Source: Aquila chrysaetos chrysaetos (taxonomy: Eukaryota > Chordata > Aves > Accipitriformes > Accipitridae). From it: a stretch of 64,000 nucleotides of DNA. The translations under genes were made by a program, and so were the position numbers. This document shows positions 23,214 to 35,224 of this stretch, one piece after another (position 1 is the first letter of the stretch; every line of letters starts with the position of its first letter). The stretch spans positions 57,318,224 to 57,382,223 of the forward strand of contig NC_044004.1 in NCBI RefSeq assembly GCF_900496995.4. The letters are read 5' to 3'. The notes beneath the pieces were generated by a model. That model was not told the DNA's origin, made no database searches, and was given only the letters and a program-made list of their open reading frames with translations.

Positions 23214-26200
23214 CGGGCAGGAGCGAAACCCGGTCCTGGGGGGCGAGGGAGAAGTGTGTGCGGGGCGGGGGTGCGCTCGTTGCCAGGCCTTCCTTTTTCT
23301 GTGCAATCTACACGCGCGTTTTGTCCGCGTTGCTAAATCCTGCCGTCGGGGCCACTTGCACAATGTGGCCACGGGAAGGAAAAAAAAAAAAAATTACTTT
23401 CTCGTGCATGTTCCCCTAAAATGACGCTTTCGGCGAGGTCGGACTTGTTCCCCGCCAGATGACAGACAAGAGCAACAACCTTACCAGATTTGTAAATCGG
23501 ACGCGCGGCACTGTATGCTCGCATCGTGGCATTTATTGGCGTTAAATCACCCCCTTGGACATTAGCAGTCACTTTCGTGCCCTTAGTTGAAAGGATGCTT
23601 TTCGGGTCGCGGTTTGAACCTTGGAAATTTAGCAGACCCTTTTCTGCTAAGTAATTTTCCTTCTCGGAGAGTGAGGTGAAGGGAGAAGTGATGTGGTCTA
23701 GCGTGCTTCCATCGAAATGTTGCAACCAAAGATCTCGTCACAAGATTTGTTTTCCATGATGAGCGGCATGCAAATGTTCAGGCTTTGAGCAGTGATCAGC
23801 AGCTCTGAATATCAGTTCAGCATAGTTGGTTTTTTTTTCTTTTTTTGAATGTGAAGTTTAGGAGTTTCAGAGATGAGGAGATACTGTCCCTAGTGAAAGC
23901 AGGTCAGTGGGTGTTGTTTGTCGGCTAATGAGGCCATTCTATTTGCGTGTTAATGGAAGGTTGACTTACTGCAGCAGGGGGTGAGTGTAGTAACAAGTAT
24001 ATTCACTTGTGTATCTGCATGTGTATTCCACTATGGCACTTTCTCTGGAGGTTGTAAAGTGCAAAACAGGACGTGGTTGGTTGTCGAAGATATTCAACAG
24101 GGAGATGTTAATGGTCAAGAGTAATGTATAAACTCGAGTTAGAGGGGGATCTGACTGAATAAAAATTGGCAAAACCAACACCGTGGTACATGCAGTGTCC
24201 TTCTAAGAGACGACCTCGGCGTGGCAGGCTGACTGTAGATTATAAATCATTCCTTCTCTTATCTTTTGGGAGTTAGACAAATTTCGTTAAGTGGTGTGTG
24301 ATGAACGTATTGGTTCCTTTTACCAGTAGCTACAGAAAATGAGCACGTTTCTCTGAGCCCTTAGGGCTGCTTGCTCCTCAAGTACTGTTCCATTTCCCAA
24401 AACTTCTTTCGTTCTTGGTGTTTTTTTTCTTTTCCTGGTCACCTCACAATTAATTTCTTGCACTCCTCCAAGTAAAGGTAAGCCTCTGCAGTTTCTATAT
24501 AGATTACCATTTGTATATCATTGCTAAAGGTCCATGAGTAGCAACGGTCAGGTAACAGTTTATAATAGACTGTCATACAGAAACACTACTTCTTTCCGCT
24601 CCTTCTCTCTCAAACACATGGCACTTTGGTTGCAGTTGTCCTTTGACACTTCAGTTCTCAGCTGCTAAATATGACTTTTTTTCAAAAGACTCAGATAAAA
24701 CTGGATACAAACACTGATACTATTTTGCTTCATCTGCATTAAGACAGTTTTATGTATTTCTTTTCCTGCTCCCAAATAATATTATTTCTATTATATTTAA
24801 GTCCGTTGTGTCTTGAAAACATCGGTAAATCTAGCAAGTCAAGAATTTTTGGTCTGCCAGATCTGCTGCTGTTAACACTTTGAAAGAACATACACATCTT
24901 GGATTTTATCCTGCAGAAAAACAACAATTTGGAACCAATGTAAATAAATCACTGTTGGGCAATATTTTGTCTCTCTTGCTCAGTGTCATGGAAAGCATAG
25001 TATGAACCCTGCCAGTGAAGTCAGAAAACATTTAAATCTAGCAACCAGGGTGTAGGGACGAGGAAAAAAAGAGAGGGCAAAGATGTGAAAAATAACAGTG
25101 CTTGGGCGGTGGGACTAAACTGCTGTTGACATGAAATGAAGAACTCAAAAGTCATCTTTCAGTGAAAATAGTTGTTTCACTTTGGGAAGCAACATCAAAA
25201 AGCTTTGCGAATGCATCCAGAGAACCTCAGAAAGCAGTTTTGTATTGCCCATTTCAGAACTAATTATTAACAAATCTTCAAAAGAAGAAAAGGTTGAATG
25301 GGAGACACTGAGGCTCCCAAATTTGCCGAACTATCACTGCTTGTAGTAAGGCTTTTAATGAGGACTTTGGCATTGTGCTGATTCCTGGCCTTTAGCCAGG
25401 GAAACTGGTATTGTTTTGATATAGTGCGCGTGGTCCTAGACTTTGGCATGTCAACATTGTTTAAAGAACAAGAAACGTGTACCCGCTGAGGAGTTGTTAT
25501 GACGGACAGATTTCCAAGGTCTCTTGTTGGCACTAGTGCTGCACTGGGTAACAGAAATAGGAGGTTGTAAAGGTTTTGATTTCTGCATGCAGAATCGGGA
25601 GACCCTGCAGTTGCTGCTGGAACAGGGGCTTCAGCTGCTGGAGTTGGAAGGGACCATTCCCTCTTGCTCCGAGCACTTCAGATGCTGCTGGGACTCCATC
25701 TCCCATACAGTTCCTTTAAATACTAGCCACAGCCAGATGGCCCTAAAGAAAAAACAAACAAACAAACACCCAACCCCCCCCCAAACAACTCGCCATGTTT
25801 TGGAACAAATCTGCAGCTCAGGTGTTGAAAAACATGAAGTTTGGGTTGGACTAATGTTACTGACTGTTTGGGATTACAGTGCTTCACTTCTAAGTTAATT
25901 TGCATGGGCAGTAGAGTGGTTTTCTCAGTGTGGTGCCTAAGCAGTGACTTTAAATCCCTTGCTCCATTTCGTTCTGAGTGGAAGATGTGTCTCGTGTTTC
26001 TACAGGAGCCAAATAAGGTTCTTTTTAAAAAATTGTCCATTTTTCAAGGTGGAATTTCAGATCAGCTGTCAAATTTGGCTTGTCACAGAGAGTGAACCTT
26101 CTACCTCTCTCACTTGACTGCCACACAGTAGCTCTAAGCGTGGTAGCAGCATCTGTAAGCCAGCTTCACAACTGGAGCCTGAAAGTGGTAGAACAAAGTT

Positions 26201-26409
26201 GCCAAGTTTCAAATGGAGTTGGTGGTTATCTTGGAAACTGTGCTGGAGAACACAACCACAAATGATTTTGCCAAATAATATACAGTATTTATTTAGTCCA
26301 GCTCTCTGATTGCTGTTAAGGCAGTCAGCCAGCAGCAGCGAGTGTTGTGACATCATTTTGAAAGGCAATGTGCTGGTTCTGAAATGGAGTGGGATGTACT
26401 ATGATTCAT

Positions 26410-26413
<4 letters not shown>

Positions 26414-26440
<27 letters not shown>
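26414..26440. repeat. Poly(A) run, 27 bases
   Basis: Uninterrupted run with no recognisable retroelement body before it and no obvious target-site duplication around it. Confidence 0.9.
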
Positions 26441-26442
<2 letters not shown>

Positions 26443-26825
26443 CTGTAGTCTGAACAGAGATAAAGCATATGACTGCATCATGGCTGAAAGCCAAAAAGGG
26501 AATTATATGAATCAGTCACACTTGTAGCATTATTCCGATCCCATACTCCATAAGGCAGTGAATACCTTCTTACTCATTTAATGATATTCTGCAGAAAAAC
26601 TATCCTTTTGAACACTGAACAAGTAACCAGTAACAAGTTGCCATAGTTCTGGTTGCTACACTTTCAGATCCTCACTGCTTGCATGTTCAATTTGCATAGA
26701 TCGTCCCTATATCCTAGATAATAAAATGTTACAAATGGAAAGTACCATGAGCAATCATCTTCTCAGTCACCCATTGAAAACAAGTCACTTCTGCCTTCCC
26801 TTAAGGTATACAAGTCTCTTAAAAA

Positions 26826-26853
26826 GGGGGGGGGGGGGGGGGGGGGGGGGGGG
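26826..26853 (+). repeat. Poly(G) run, 28 bases
   Basis: Uninterrupted run of 28 G preceded by AAAAA, in otherwise AT-rich DNA. G-runs this long are rare and unstable, and the stated length may be a sequencing or assembly estimate. It could fold as a G-quadruplex. Confidence 0.85.
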
Positions 26854-28226
26854 ATCACCCATTTTCCCAAGAATTGCTCAGTGGGTGGAGACAGAGGTGG
26901 TGGGGTTAAGGAATAAAATTCTGAACCTCCAGCATCAGCTGGACTAATCCCAAGGACAGCTGATGACCGACCCAAAAAAGTTGTTTGGATTAAAATATTG
27001 GCAATATGCCTTGCATTACGTAGCAGGGAATAACAGAAGGAAGGTAGAGAAAAACAAGGTTTGAGAAATAAGAAGAACAGCTAACTGTTTTTAACTTCTG
27101 ATGTATCTCACACTGTTCTTGAACTGAAGAAAAAAAAAATGCCCTACCTTATAAAAGGATCAAAAAGAGTGTTCCACTAGTTCATAGTAAAAGACTTTGA
27201 ATCTGGGGGCAATTTAAAGAAAGTTGCTATGCTTTGAAAAACACTTTAACAATTAAAAGCCATAAAGATTTAGATTCCTGTCTATCTTTTCAAGCAAGCT
27301 TGTTTATCTCTGTTAAACACCTTCCAGAAAGCTGAATCATCTTAGCAACCTGAACAAAATTCATGCTGTCCTTCAAAAACAAAGTTTTCTGTGGAGGTGT
27401 GGATTCCAAGTTGGGAGTGTTGTTGCCTTGTAGCATACATATGGCAAGAAACCCCAATAGGATTATTCTTACAAATAAATAAAGGCTTGCAGTATTGAGG
27501 CTTCAGTTTGACCTAATTCTTGGTGTGTGTGTTTTTTTTCCTCTTATTGAAAAAAAAAAATAAAATAAAGGCAGCATTTCTATTGCAGTGTGCAAAGGAA
27601 TAGGCTTGTTCTATGCTCAAGTTCAGCAAGAAGGGAAAATTCAGCATTTTAATCCTGATCAAGTACAGCATATCTTTTAAGACGGTTTCAAAGTAGCAGC
27701 AAAGAAGTGAGCAGGTGAGTGGTTAGATAGCTAAGATAACCAGGAATAGCTAAATAACGAAGTACCTCTTGGAAGTGTCTTCCATGGGTACATGGCAGTA
27801 GCCTCAGCACTTTCTGATTAATTACTATGATGCAATTTAGACAATGTGGAATATCTTAATGTGTTCTACAGCATTACGTCTAACCTCAAATATATTCCAC
27901 ATGGGTTCCCAGCATATGAATATTGGTTTCACCAGGTGTATGCATGGGGGAGGAGAAGTTTCCAGGTTTAAGTTGAATTTTTTGCAGACGTATAAAGAGG
28001 ATCATGACTTCTGCATTCTCTACATGAGCTACCCTATCCTTAAACTTACATTTCAATTACTAAAATTTAAACAACTTCTCTGTTTAATCTCCTTTCTAAT
28101 AATGCATAAACACTCCAAGCTTTGTCTTCCAATGTCCTGGCGTGAACTCCTTTAAGTCACATCGTGTTGGAAAAGGATTTGGCTCCACTGCAGTAATACC
28201 CTGGCTTACCAAGTGGGTAGATGTTT

Positions 28227-28306
28227 AGGTCAGGACGATGACTCTCCATGTGGTTGCACACACGTGGTTAGAGTGTTTACAAACAGTGTCCCAGCATCCT
28301 CGGCAG
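28227..28306 (+). repeat. Double E-box/forkhead module, copy A
   Basis: CATGTG (28,247-28,252), CACGTG (28,261-28,266) and TGTTTACAAACA (28,274-28,285) occur in the same order and nearly the same spacing as in copies B and C. Similarity to copy C extends left from AGGTCA and right through CCCAG to GGCAG, about 80 bp in all. E-boxes bind bHLH factors. TGTTTAC fits the forkhead consensus TRTTKRY, and so does TGTTTGT on the opposite strand. Whether this is an enhancer module or an old interspersed repeat is unresolved. Confidence 0.6.
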
Positions 28307-28309
28307 CTG

Positions 28310-31300
28310 CCTTGACGCAGACAGTGAGGACAGAGTTCTAGGAATGTCCCTTGTCCTCACGGGTGGTGGAGGAGGGGGAAAGAAATAAAAAGTGCGGAGT
28401 TTAAGAAAACATATCGTAGTTTGGGTTTTGGCTGAGCTTTCTGCATCTGCATTGCATTCTAGATTGTAGGTTCGTTTGTCAGATGCCACTGTTTTTTCCC
28501 CCCACTCGAGCGCAATCTGGGCTGTGTCGATGCATTTGCTTGGAACAGACTGACCCCAAGTATGAGACGGGGCTTAAGGGAATTGTTGCAAAGGTTTCGT
28601 TTCAAATGATTTGCCTGCCCCCCCTCCCCTTTTAAAAAATTCATAAGGAATTCAATCCTGAAAGCTTTCATGACAAAACAGCTCTTTGCAATACAAGAAT
28701 CCCACTGTAAATGGTTATATATTTTTTCCTTAATTAGGCATGACTCACTGCCTGTTAGAATACTAGAACAATTCCCTTTTAAAAGAACAAAAAAGAAATC
28801 ATGAATCGTACTAACTTTATAAGTAAAATCAAATAGCTGAAAGTCTTTATTACTTAATGAGACATGTTGACACAAAGAGGTGTTGCTGTTACAAAAGCTA
28901 ATACCACTGCAAGGCAAGTTTTGGATCTCCATTAGACATAAGAAGCTTGGTGGAGATTTCTGCATTTACTCAACCAAATGAATAATGCCACCAATCTGTT
29001 GTTTAAAAAAAAAAAAAGGAGGGGGGAGAGGTGGTGGTAATTATTGGGGTTGTCTTGCCAAGATGGTTTCAGGAAGCACAGATGAAAATACTTCTTAGCT
29101 GGTCCGAAGCACCCAACTGACAATGTGTTTTGTACCCTCCCCTGTGGACCTAAACCAAAGCTGTCAGACAGGTTCTGGTCTCCCAGGATACTTGAAGCCT
29201 ATGCCCTGTGTGCACTGTGGGACCTTATTAGCAGAGGTTCTGCTCCTCATTCAGAAACATTATTTTCCAGTCTCATGCACATTTTTCAGACTTTCTCATG
29301 CAGTTTTGCAGCAAGCGCTTGGAATGGTGTGCAAAGCACATCGCTTGCTTTACAAAATGAATCCTAAGAACTAGTTTTTCCTCATTGGGAGGAAGCAGTT
29401 GGTACAAGTGTCTCTTCTATACTCTGCGTTTGTCTAGATGAGTCATGGTATTCACCATCATCCAACAGAATATGAAGGCCAGTACGCAGATCTTGTTATA
29501 CATGACTTCTGCTGTTAGTTGTATGTTCACATTGGTTGCTTCCATTTTATGTTAATGTCGATTACAATCACTGTATTTTTGTTATTACACTCCAGTGGTT
29601 TCTTTCTCGCCTCTCTTCTCATTTGCAAGACAATTATTTGGGTCACATCCAGAACCTGCTTCTGTTTCACTAAGCTCTTCACCTCCTTTTGTTTTCTTCT
29701 CTGACTTGTTTTTGACCTGAAGTTCCCATTACTCTTGCAGCAGCTGGGTAGCAGAAGGTAGCAAGCAAGAATAAAGAATATATGACAGAACATGTGACAA
29801 AGGCATTTCTGAGTTTGCACTGACTATTTGTTCCTTCTCTTGCCACTTTTAGTGCTGTTAGAGATCGAGGGTAAACGTTAACCCTTGGCCTGATGCTGAC
29901 AGGAGAGTTTTGCCCTCAACTTGAGTGTCTTTTAATAACTTTCCATATTTGTCCCTTAGCATGAGAGACAGCAACTGTTCTTGCAGCACTCACCCCCATT
30001 TCATGCCCCTGATACTTTTTTTCATCTTTGTTTAATCTGTCTGTTCTTTCCATGCTACTTCACTTGTGTTTGAAGTCACATACTTTGAAGTTATACAATT
30101 TTTGTACTTGCCAAAGGACACAAAACTCTTTCAGCTCTTATGTAAGCAAAAAGGAGAAAAGAATGATTGCATACTTCCTCTCGTCTGCAAGTAGCATTAC
30201 TGTCCTGCTTACGGTAAAATGAGGAAAATGAATTGTTGTAGTAAAGCAGGAGTTGCTTCCTTTCCCCCAAAGTTACTAAAGCTCACAGAAGTGAGATATT
30301 TCCTTGAAGCTTAAAATGCATGTATAGTTTAATAAAAGGAATGCAATTTATGCCTGAAAGAGAACATATGAAAGCTGGAAAATACATTGGACTCACCTCT
30401 CCCTACGATTTGGAGAAGTGGGGGTGCGTCTGTGTGTATATATTATAGACCTTAACATATTTTCTTTTCAAATGACCAACCTTTTGTTCCCACAGCACTC
30501 CTTTGCTTGCTTGTCTGTTTGCTTTCAAGTTTGTCTGCCCCAAAAGGTCTGACGTATTACTAAAATGGCAACAGTAAAAATCAAAAACACAAAAGCTGAG
30601 CAACTGAAAAGGGTCAGATTTAACACTTAACTCATATAACCAGTAGACATTTTGGAGAAAGAAAACCTATGCTAGTGAGTCTCCATTCCATGCTTAGTCA
30701 GTTTGCATGTGTACACATCACATACCCAGGAGCAAGTGAAAATATTGACCATATAGGGAAAGGCACTTTTGATGTTTATAAACATGAAAAATGCACGAAA
30801 AAGAAAAATACAGCCTTTTAGTTCTCTGTTGTTTCTGTGGTGTTCTCCATAACTTCCAGAGAACATTTGTTCTCTTTAAATAAGTCTGGACCTGTAATTT
30901 TCTGCTTCCCTGTAATCCTTAATGCAGAGAAGAAGCTTTTGTAGGTGTGAGAAAGTAGTAGGAAAAATAAGAAATGTGCTGATCTATTTTCTTTAGCTCT
31001 ATTGCTACGTGTAGTGCCCAAGAAGTGAAAGACCAGGTAGGAAAACACAGATTTCTATGTATTTTTCCACTCTGCCTATGTTGTGCAGTTGACAATACGT
31101 TAGGTATAGGTGGCTTTTTTTTTCCCCAGTGCTGTCAGCTGACTTGTGATCCTGCAAACTGGTGGCAGCCCTTGCCATTTTCACAAAGCCCTATTCATTT
31201 TCCTTCCTCTGAGAGCTGTAACAAGTCTGCCTATGTAGAGACACTTGCAAGAGTGAGGCATCTCGTCAGTCACATACTTTGTAGCAACTGAAAAAAAGAA

Positions 31301-31915
31301 AAGTAGTTTTGGGGGTATTTTTTCTTCTTTGAGCAGGGAGGGAGAGGAAATGGATGGAAAGACTTAGAGGCAGGTATAGAAGCTAAAACCTAATTTTTAC
31401 TTTTAAAAAAAAAACTTTTCAAAGCAGTTGCAAGTTAACATGTTTTTTGCTATAAAATATAAACTCTAGCTGATGGATTGGAGAGAAGTTTTGCCTCTGG
31501 AAGTGTGAGTCTAACTACCTACTGAATAGCTGCTTTTTGTGGAAACAACTGCTACTAGCTCGCTGGAGATATTTTGTTGGACAAGCTGGAGCATGAGTCT
31601 AATTCAGGATGGCAACGCTGATGCTTCTAAATATAAGGAGAATGGATAGAGTGAAATTAATTATTGCACGTTAGGAGGCACCTCATATCCCAGCCACGAA
31701 ACAGAATCCCACTGTGCTTGAGCTGTGCAAACATAAGCCATTTTGTTCCCTTTTGCTATTTAATTCAGTAAAGGAGACAGAGAAAAGGGGTCTGGCAGCG
31801 CACAAGGGGCCAGAGTGTTAGTAACTCTTGTTTATAACGCAAAGCAGAGGCAGGCAGCTCCCTTCCAAAAAAATAAATATTTGCAGTAAATAAAGCAAAG
31901 CTGCTATTGCTACCT
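28310..31915. other. Probable intronic DNA, no exon recognised
   Basis: AT-rich sequence with short A/T runs. A 168-codon minus-strand frame (28,459-28,965) has no domain pattern. Nothing else was recognised. Confidence 0.5.
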
Positions 31916-31920
31916 GCTCT

Positions 31921-31950
31921 GTGTGTGTGTCTGTGTGTGTGTGTGTGTGT
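31921..31950. repeat. (GT)n microsatellite
   Basis: Fifteen dinucleotide units with one CT interruption at 31,931-31,932. Alternating purine-pyrimidine sequence with Z-DNA potential. Confidence 0.95.
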
Positions 31951-32130
31951 TAAGAGGAGTTTCTAACCAGCATTGCTGCCGTCTTTTCCTTAGGGTGCTT
32001 ATATGAATAAACAGGCAAAACATGCAAAGAGTAAGAGAAAGGGTACAAAATTAATAAGCAACAACTGAGAGCCAAAGCACACACAGATCACGCAATGTGG
32101 TACAAACCCTGCTGGAGCCATTCATTTCAG

Positions 32131-32135
<5 letters not shown>

Positions 32136-32161
<26 letters not shown>
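32136..32161. repeat. Poly(T) run, 26 bases
   Basis: It directly abuts the minus-strand SINE, so on the minus strand the SINE is followed by 26 A. MIR-type SINEs do not normally end in poly(A), which makes the junction notable. Slippage expansion of an A-rich end is the simplest explanation. Confidence 0.9.
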
Positions 32162-32252
32162 AACCCTAAAAGACATACAGGAAAGCTGTGGTATAGCTGG
32201 GAACTGAACCCATATCTCCTAAGCTCCAGTGCTTTACCCATGATACCCTCCT
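32162..32252 (-). mobile_element. tRNA-derived SINE, MIR/CORE-like
   Basis: On the minus strand a Pol III B-box-like word GGTTCAGTTCC (32,200-32,210) follows an A-box-like region (TCATGGGTAAAGC, within 32,226-32,243) at tRNA-like spacing. The sequence then continues with CAGCTATACCACAG and CCTGTATGTCTT, which parallel the MIR words 'GGCTCTGCCAC' and 'CTGTGTGACCTT'. MIR-related SINEs are ancient and scattered through amniote genomes. The copy is diverged and truncated after about 90 bp. A tRNA pseudogene is less likely because the similarity continues beyond the tRNA-like head. Confidence 0.65.
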
Positions 32253-32254
32253 TC

Positions 32255-33395
32255 CTGCTCATTCAGAGGTTTACAGATAGTTTTCTCTGCTTACTAAGAT
32301 AACAGAAGTATCAATTTTAAGAAACAGAAACTAGACTCAGAAACAAGTAGCTTTTCACTTTTTTTCAGAAGTTGGTTTTCAGTAGCATTTTCTGTTGATT
32401 GACAACATATTCTTTTTTTTTTTTTTTGCTGCACAAGCCTTTGGACCTTTAAACCAGCAGTGCTCATCCAAAACAACCCAGCAAATTAAATACTGTTGTT
32501 TATCTCCTCAGGGAAGAGGATGGCTTTTTGTGCACTGCTTTGACTGCAGCACTGTTGAAACCCTCCGCTCCAAGTGAGAAAGGGTGCAGGAAAGGATGTT
32601 ATCTCAGTTTTACTGGCACTGCAGATGTCTCCATGTACCTCCAAACAAATAAGCAAAATCTCACAATGAGATAATTATAATTAAAATAGTATGTTGTGTC
32701 AGTTAATTGCAGTGTGTGAAACAGAGTTGTGTAATGTCATTTCAATAAGTAGGTACTCCAATAACTCCTATTAACCTTTAATACCCTTGATCCTCCCCTT
32801 CATTCCCACAGTCTGCAAACTGTTCCTGTACATCAGCTCCAACCTACCACACGACTCCCATTTTGATCTGTTTTATCAATTAAAGGTTTGTCTGGGTTCA
32901 TGAACCCTCATGCTGACATCATACTTGGTAGCAGACCTCAAAGGGGAAAAACAAAAAAAACAAAACCCAAACAAACTTTAATTTGTTGTCAGAAATCTCT
33001 TTGCTGAGGATGGGATGCACAAACCTGTGCAGGCGACACAACCTTAGCAGCATTCATAGCTTTCTGTGCAACAGTCAGCTGTTATTTCCTAGACCTGAAT
33101 CGGAGACGGTAAATTTTAATGTCTCTCTCCGGTCTTTGGGAGTTCCTTTGCTGGGGGTAGTCATAGCTCAGCCTGCCTGGTTTGGTATGTAGTGCATTTA
33201 ACCGAGAGCCTACCCTAAGTAACTTCAGCACATTCACAGACTCGTGATACAATCCATGATGAAATGCATTTGGAAATAAAATCTGATGGGTAATTTAGCT
33301 CATGCAGCGTCTCTGGATGCTGACAGAGGCAGTTGACCGTGAAGGACAGATGGATTTTTCTCTGCCATGTTTAGAGATCCAATAGCGCTGCAAAC
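32255..33395. other. Probable intronic DNA, nothing recognised
   Basis: AT-rich sequence with a T-run near 32,413-32,427. No exon, RNA gene or named repeat was seen. Confidence 0.5.
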
Positions 33396-33399
33396 TGCT

Positions 33400-33700
33400 G
33401 TGGAAAACGATGGAGCGGGAGCATTCGGGCTTGCTTCCCCCAGTTGCTCCTCTCCCCATGGCAGTTTGGAGGTTCAGCCGGCTGAGTCCCCACGTGGCTT
33501 GCGTGCACGTGGCCACGCTGTTTACAAACACCCTGCTGGGCGTCCCCAAGGCGAGAGGGTGCCACGCTGCGGGGCCGAGCTCCCCTCGCACAGCTTGCAA
33601 AAGCCCCTGTTTTTCACCCACGTTCGCGGCTGCTCGTAGCAATCGTGGCCAAAGGCAGGGCTGCGACGGGCTGGCGGAGTCTGCTAGCTCGTTCGGGTTT
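33400..33700. other. Isolated CpG-rich patch
   Basis: CpG frequency and GC content rise sharply within AT-rich surroundings, and the patch encloses module copy B. The frames open here are short and overlapping. It may be an unmethylated enhancer, a minor promoter or the remnant of a GC-rich repeat. Confidence 0.5.
33470..33551 (+). repeat. Double E-box/forkhead module, copy B
   Basis: CACGTG (33,491-33,496), CACGTG (33,506-33,511) and TGTTTACAAACA (33,519-33,530). Both E-boxes are perfect here. The second E-box to core distance is 13 bp, as in A and C. The first-to-second E-box distance is 15 bp against 14 bp in the others. Similarity weakens to the right of the core compared with A and C. 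Confidence 0.6.
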
Positions 33701-33704
33701 GCTC

Positions 33705-35220
33705 ATTTCACATTTAAGCAATATTCAGGCCAAGGGTTTAGAGCAAGGTCGTCCATGGTGAGTCAAAAATAGAAACTTTATTGCTCGATAGAATAGTAGC
33801 TCTGGAGAGCGCTAGCTAGACATACACACAACAGCAAGGAAGGTATTTTTCTGCTTTCCAGAGACGCTGTTAGGGAATTGGGTAACATTTACAGTAGGGC
33901 AGGATTTCAGAAAGCCTGTGGAAATGAATGGGCACATTTTTTTAATTTCCCGCTAACAAACCAGGACCACTTTTTCTCCAGGTTTAAGAGACGGGTCTCA
34001 ACGAAACACAAGTAGCTTGGAGCAGCTAGTATTTGAAACCACAGTTGCATTATCACTGGGAGAAGACTGCCTTGGTTTTGCTTTGTTTTAGCAGGCCATT
34101 GGCATACAGCAAGAAGGAGGTTTGAACAGCTGTGTGTTGCTCCATTAAATGGCCTCCCATAGCTGAGGCACAAAAAGACAAAGCATGCTTCTTTCCAGCC
34201 ACTCAGCTAAAATTGTATTGACTTACTTTTTGCTGCTCTCCTCACGAGTTCAGAGTTCAAGGACTCATATATCTACTGTACCTTGAGTTCAGATAACAAG
34301 ATATAACTACATGGAGGGAAACAAACAGAAAAGTTCGTGTTCTTCAAAGACAAGCATTTTTCTGTACTTGTTCCCCTGTTTTGTTTTGGGGTGTGCACTA
34401 TTTATTTTTCCCCTTTTGTTTTACTCTCCCTCCCGGTGCCCCCTCCCGCTTACCCTCTGCTGCACGCATACCCTCTGCTGCACGCACACCCTCTTCCAGC
34501 CGCCTCTCTGGCTTGCCTGGCCAAGAAGTGCAGACTCAGCAGGGACTGGTAACACTTTAACTCTTTGTCCTATTCTCAGCTTTCCCAGCAAAGGTCAAAG
34601 CAAATGAGACTTACAGCTGCACTTGAAACAGAACTGGTATAGGAGGGAGGGATGGTGACCACAGACTGTTCCCCACTCCCACTTTTTTTTTTTTCTTCTT
34701 GAGGCATATAAAGTGCGTGGCCAGGGTGAGATGAAACTTTCCATAGGCTTTGGGTGGCTGTATCTGCTAGTTTCTTGTTAAGAGGAAATGAAAGACTTGT
34801 GACTTTTGTTTGTACTGGCCATATCTAGCTTCGTGCAACCTCTACCGATAAACAGAAATAATTTAGGAGTTACTTCCTCAAACGCCCGAAACGTGGTCTT
34901 AATTTCATCAGTGCAAAGCCAGCAAAAAGCTATTACAGACACGAAGTCTCGGTTATCTGTCTTTGAAGTCATTTTGGAAACTTTGGCAACGTGCCCTTAT
35001 ACAATTCTTTTTCCTAATAGCCATAGTTTTGCATTGTGTTGTGGGACCACGCTGGCTCCAATTTCAGTGACTTAGGGCAGAAATGAGTTTTATTTTTCTT
35101 GAGAAAAATTCAGCGCTGCCATTTGCTTACGGCTGAGAGAAGGAACCTGCTTGGACGCCGTCAACATTAGCACACATCCATGTGTGCCACATACAGGAAA
35201 AAGGTTCCCATTTGCCCTTC
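33705..35220. other. Probable intronic DNA between the CpG patches
   Basis: AT-rich sequence apart from a short GC-rich stretch at about 34,430-34,550. A donor word ATG|GTGAGT occurs near 33,757 without an exon. A local tandem repeat is listed separately. Confidence 0.5.
34451..34494. repeat. 18 bp tandem repeat, about 2.4 copies
   Basis: The unit TACCCTCTGCTGCACGCA occurs twice without mismatch (34,451-34,468 and 34,469-34,486), followed by a partial third unit with one change. The identity of the two units suggests a recent local duplication. Confidence 0.9.
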
Positions 35221-35224
35221 ATAT

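Larger units (their letters stand above)
21180..23350 (+). promoter_or_regulatory. CpG-island promoter of an unidentified gene
   Basis: More than 2 kb is very GC-rich with abundant CpG, which stands out sharply from both flanks. The densest part, about 21,900-23,250, has many GGGCGG/CCGCCC (SP/KLF-type) words, a near-consensus CRE and a perfect YY1 motif. CpG islands of this size mark promoters of widely expressed or developmental genes. The sense orientation of the YY1 motif and the G-rich + strand after it suggest rightward transcription. I found no TATA box at a fitting distance. Long frames through the island (for example 22,402-23,424) are low-complexity Gly/Arg/Pro/Ala products of GC bias. 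The downstream gene is not identifiable from this window. Confidence 0.85.
23360..28220. other. Probable intronic or intergenic DNA, no exon recognised
   Basis: AT content rises immediately after the island, beginning with a 14-base A-run (23,380-23,393). A good donor word (AAAG|GTAAGC, about 24,474-24,481) occurs without an identifiable exon. A short (AAAC)n run lies at about 25,749-25,769. No domain-like frame is present. Two long homopolymers are listed separately. Confidence 0.5.

Noticed and set aside
22402..23424. 340-codon open frame through the CpG island
   Set aside because: The product is low-complexity Gly/Arg/Pro/Ala following GC bias. Equally long frames overlap it on the opposite strand, and it runs across poly(G) runs and an A-run.
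25638..25662. GGAGTTGGAAGGGACCATT resembling the CR1 3' tail
   Set aside because: Similarity is limited to about 18 bases with no CR1 words on either side, so coincidence is likely.
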